A stretch of DNA of 7,976 nucleotides from Chloroflexota bacterium (GTDB lineage Bacteria > Chloroflexota > Anaerolineae > UBA7937 > JACPPX01). Shown here in pieces: positions 6,557 to 7,976 of the stretch. The notes beneath the pieces were generated by a model. It had not been told where the DNA came from. It was given only the letters and a program-made list of their open reading frames with translations, and made no database searches. The translations under genes were made by a program, and so were the position numbers. The stretch covers positions 1-7,976 of the forward strand of contig JACPWV010000062.1 in NCBI GenBank assembly GCA_016196905.1. Direction: 5' to 3'. The stretch's first letter is position 1. Each line of letters starts with the position of its first letter.

Positions 6557-7976
6557 TTACGAGGCCTGCATGACCTCCAGCCACTGGTACACCCGATAGT
6601 TGAACATCACCTTCTGGACGAATTCGCGCGTCTCGCTCAAGTCCATCCAGCGATAGAAATCCTCCTTGGTGACCACCAGCGGATCCTCCAGCCAGCGCGC
6701 TACATTCCCTGGGCCCCCGTTATAGGCGGCCACCGCGTAATCCACATCGCCCTCGAACTGGTCCAGCACGAAGCGCAGGTAGTAGGCTCCCAGACGGACG
6801 TTGATGCGAGGGTTGAAGACGTCGAAGGGGCGCAGGCGCATCCCTAACTGGCGTGCGATCATATCGCGGGTGGAGGGGATGAGCTGCATCAAACCCTGTG
6901 CGTAAGAACGCGAGACGGCCTCTGGATTGTAGCGACTCTCTTGGCGCATCACCGCCCAGACCAGCAGGGGGTCCAGCCCGAACTCCTGGGCTGCCTCTTC
7001 CACCTCTCGACGGTAGGCCTTGGGATAGGCCAGGCGCCAAAAGGCTAAGGGGGCGGGGTCGAGTTCCCTGAGCGACTGCTCGGCGATCTGTTGAGCATCC
7101 TGGACCCGCCCGCGCTGGGCCAGCGCCTGGGCCATGCTCAGATCGATGCCGGCGCTATAGTTGAAGCGGGCGGCCATGCGCAGCTCGCGCCGGGCCAACT
7201 CGTCCAAACCGAGGATCTCCAAGGCGCGCACCTTGGCCAGGATGGCATCGCCCGCCCTGGCCGGGGCAGAGGCCACGGGCGCCAGGAAGGAGCCATCGCC
7301 CAAAAGGAGAGGGAAGAAGCTAGAGGTCGCGTCCTGCAGCAGAGAAACGGCCTGGCTCTGCATCTCCCGGTCATCCAGGCGGCGCGCCAGCACGTAAAGC
7401 CGATAGGCGGCGTCGTCGGAGAGTCCGATGGGGGCCGAACCCAGCCGGGCGTAGAAGGGAAGGGCTTCCTGTGCGCGCCCCTCGCGCTCTAGGATGCTGG
7501 CCGCCCGCCACCAGGCGACGGGATAGGGAAGATCGCGATAGAGGGCTAAGGCCTCCTCGATCTCACCGCGCGATTCCAGGATCTCGGCCTGGGCCAGGCG
7601 GCTCTCAGCAGTGTCTAGGTCGCGATAGATCTCCAGCGCCTCCTCCAAGCGGCCCAGCCGTCCCAGGCTGCGGGCCAACCCCATGCGGGCGGTAGTGTCC
7701 TCGGGCGAAGTGGCCAACCAGTTTTGATAAGCTTCCTGGGCCTCATCGTAGCGGCCCAAACTGAACAAAGCCTGGGCGCGCACGGCCTTGTAGCGGGGGT
7801 CATCTCGCAGGGCGGGGTCACGCAGCACCTCCAGGGCATCGCTGTAGTAGGTGGCGGCGATCAAGTCCTGAGCCAGGGTCAGGGCATCGGGGGCCAGCCG
7901 GCGCATCCCCTCGAAGGCCTCGGCAAAATCGCTGATGAGCTCTTGATAAGCCTGGTAGGCTTCGGCGCGCTTCCCG
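6557..7976 (-). CDS. Soluble lytic murein transglycosylase, Slt70 type (N-terminus outside window)
   Basis: This enzyme cleaves the MurNAc-GlcNAc bond of peptidoglycan to give 1,6-anhydro-MurNAc ends, acting outside the cytoplasmic membrane in wall turnover. The frame is open to the right edge of the window, so the true start and any signal peptide are not visible. Counting from the in-frame ATG at 7906, residues ~37-285 form TPR-like helical repeats, the superhelical scaffold of Slt70-type enzymes. From ~294 comes the SLT domain: YPKAYRREVEEAAQEFGLDP, then VWAVMRQESRYNPEAVS with catalytic E323 (codon 6938-6940), then SYAQGLMQLIPST, NPRINVRLGAYYL and VAAYNGGPGNVARW. All key motifs are intact. 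The ATG at 7906 is unlikely to be the start because the upstream frame (GKRAEAYQAYQELISDFAEA) continues the helical repeat pattern. The ankyrin gene follows on the same strand after 114 bp. Confidence 0.94.
   Translation of the reverse strand, partial: GKRAEAYQAYQELISDFAEAFEGMRRLAPDALTLAQDLIAATYYSDALEVLRDPALRDDPRYKAVRAQALFSLGRYDEAQEAYQNWLATSPEDTTARMGLARSLGRLGRLEEALEIYRDLDTAESRLAQAEILESRGEIEEALALYRDLPYPVAWWRAASILEREGRAQEALPFYARLGSAPIGLSDDAAYRLYVLARRLDDREMQSQAVSLLQDATSSFFPLLLGDGSFLAPVASAPARAGDAILAKVRALEILGLDELARRELRMAARFNYSAGIDLSMAQALAQRGRVQDAQQIAEQSLRELDPAPLAFWRLAYPKAYRREVEEAAQEFGLDPLLVWAVMRQESRYNPEAVSRSYAQGLMQLIPSTRDMIARQLGMRLRPFDVFNPRINVRLGAYYLRFVLDQFEGDVDYAVAAYNGGPGNVARWLEDPLVVTKEDFYRWMDLSETREFVQKVMFNYRVYQWLEVMQAS

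Noticed and set aside
6552..6566. GGCCT/AGGCC hairpin over the transglycosylase stop codon as a terminator
   Set aside because: It has only 5 bp of stem, overlaps the last codons, and is not followed by a T run in the direction of transcription.

Overview
The window is ordinary-looking bacterial chromosome, GC-rich and tightly packed. It holds seven protein genes and no RNA gene, IS element, integrase or CRISPR array that I can see. An NAD+-dependent DNA ligase marks it as bacterial. Several traits recall Chloroflexota (Anaerolineae-like lineages): an ABC-2 permease joined to a SpoIIM-type domain, a TPR/Slt lytic transglycosylase, and high GC. No marker gene is present, so this placement is an inference from general impression.

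Layout: (a) 1-2144, + strand: the 3' part of an ABC exporter ATPase gene, overlapping by 11 bp a 513-residue permease whose C-terminal ~200 residues are a SpoIIM/DUF95-type domain. The unit closes with a convincing hairpin terminator. (b) 2208-4305, + strand: ligA with its own perfect TATAAT box and a strong ribosome binding site. (c) 4378-4926, - strand: a small Yip1-like polytopic membrane protein, convergent with ligA. (d) 4927-5090: a divergent intergenic region with three palindromic elements. (e) 5091-5729, + strand: a CDP-alcohol phosphatidyltransferase with the complete catalytic motif. (f) 5750-6442, - strand: an ankyrin-repeat protein preceded by a strong leader hairpin. (g) 6557-7976, - strand: a soluble lytic transglycosylase of the Slt70 type with TPR-like helical repeats, cut by the right edge.

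Functionally this is mostly envelope and housekeeping: an exporter pair that must act as one complex, DNA ligation, phospholipid head-group chemistry, a membrane protein of unknown role, and peptidoglycan cleavage. Apart from the ABC pair, nothing shows that neighbouring genes form a pathway. The points most worth a second look are the ABC-2/SpoIIM fusion, the strand-asymmetric hairpin ahead of the ankyrin gene, and the cluster of inverted repeats between the Yip1-like and phosphatidyltransferase genes. I found no convincing new multi-gene system.
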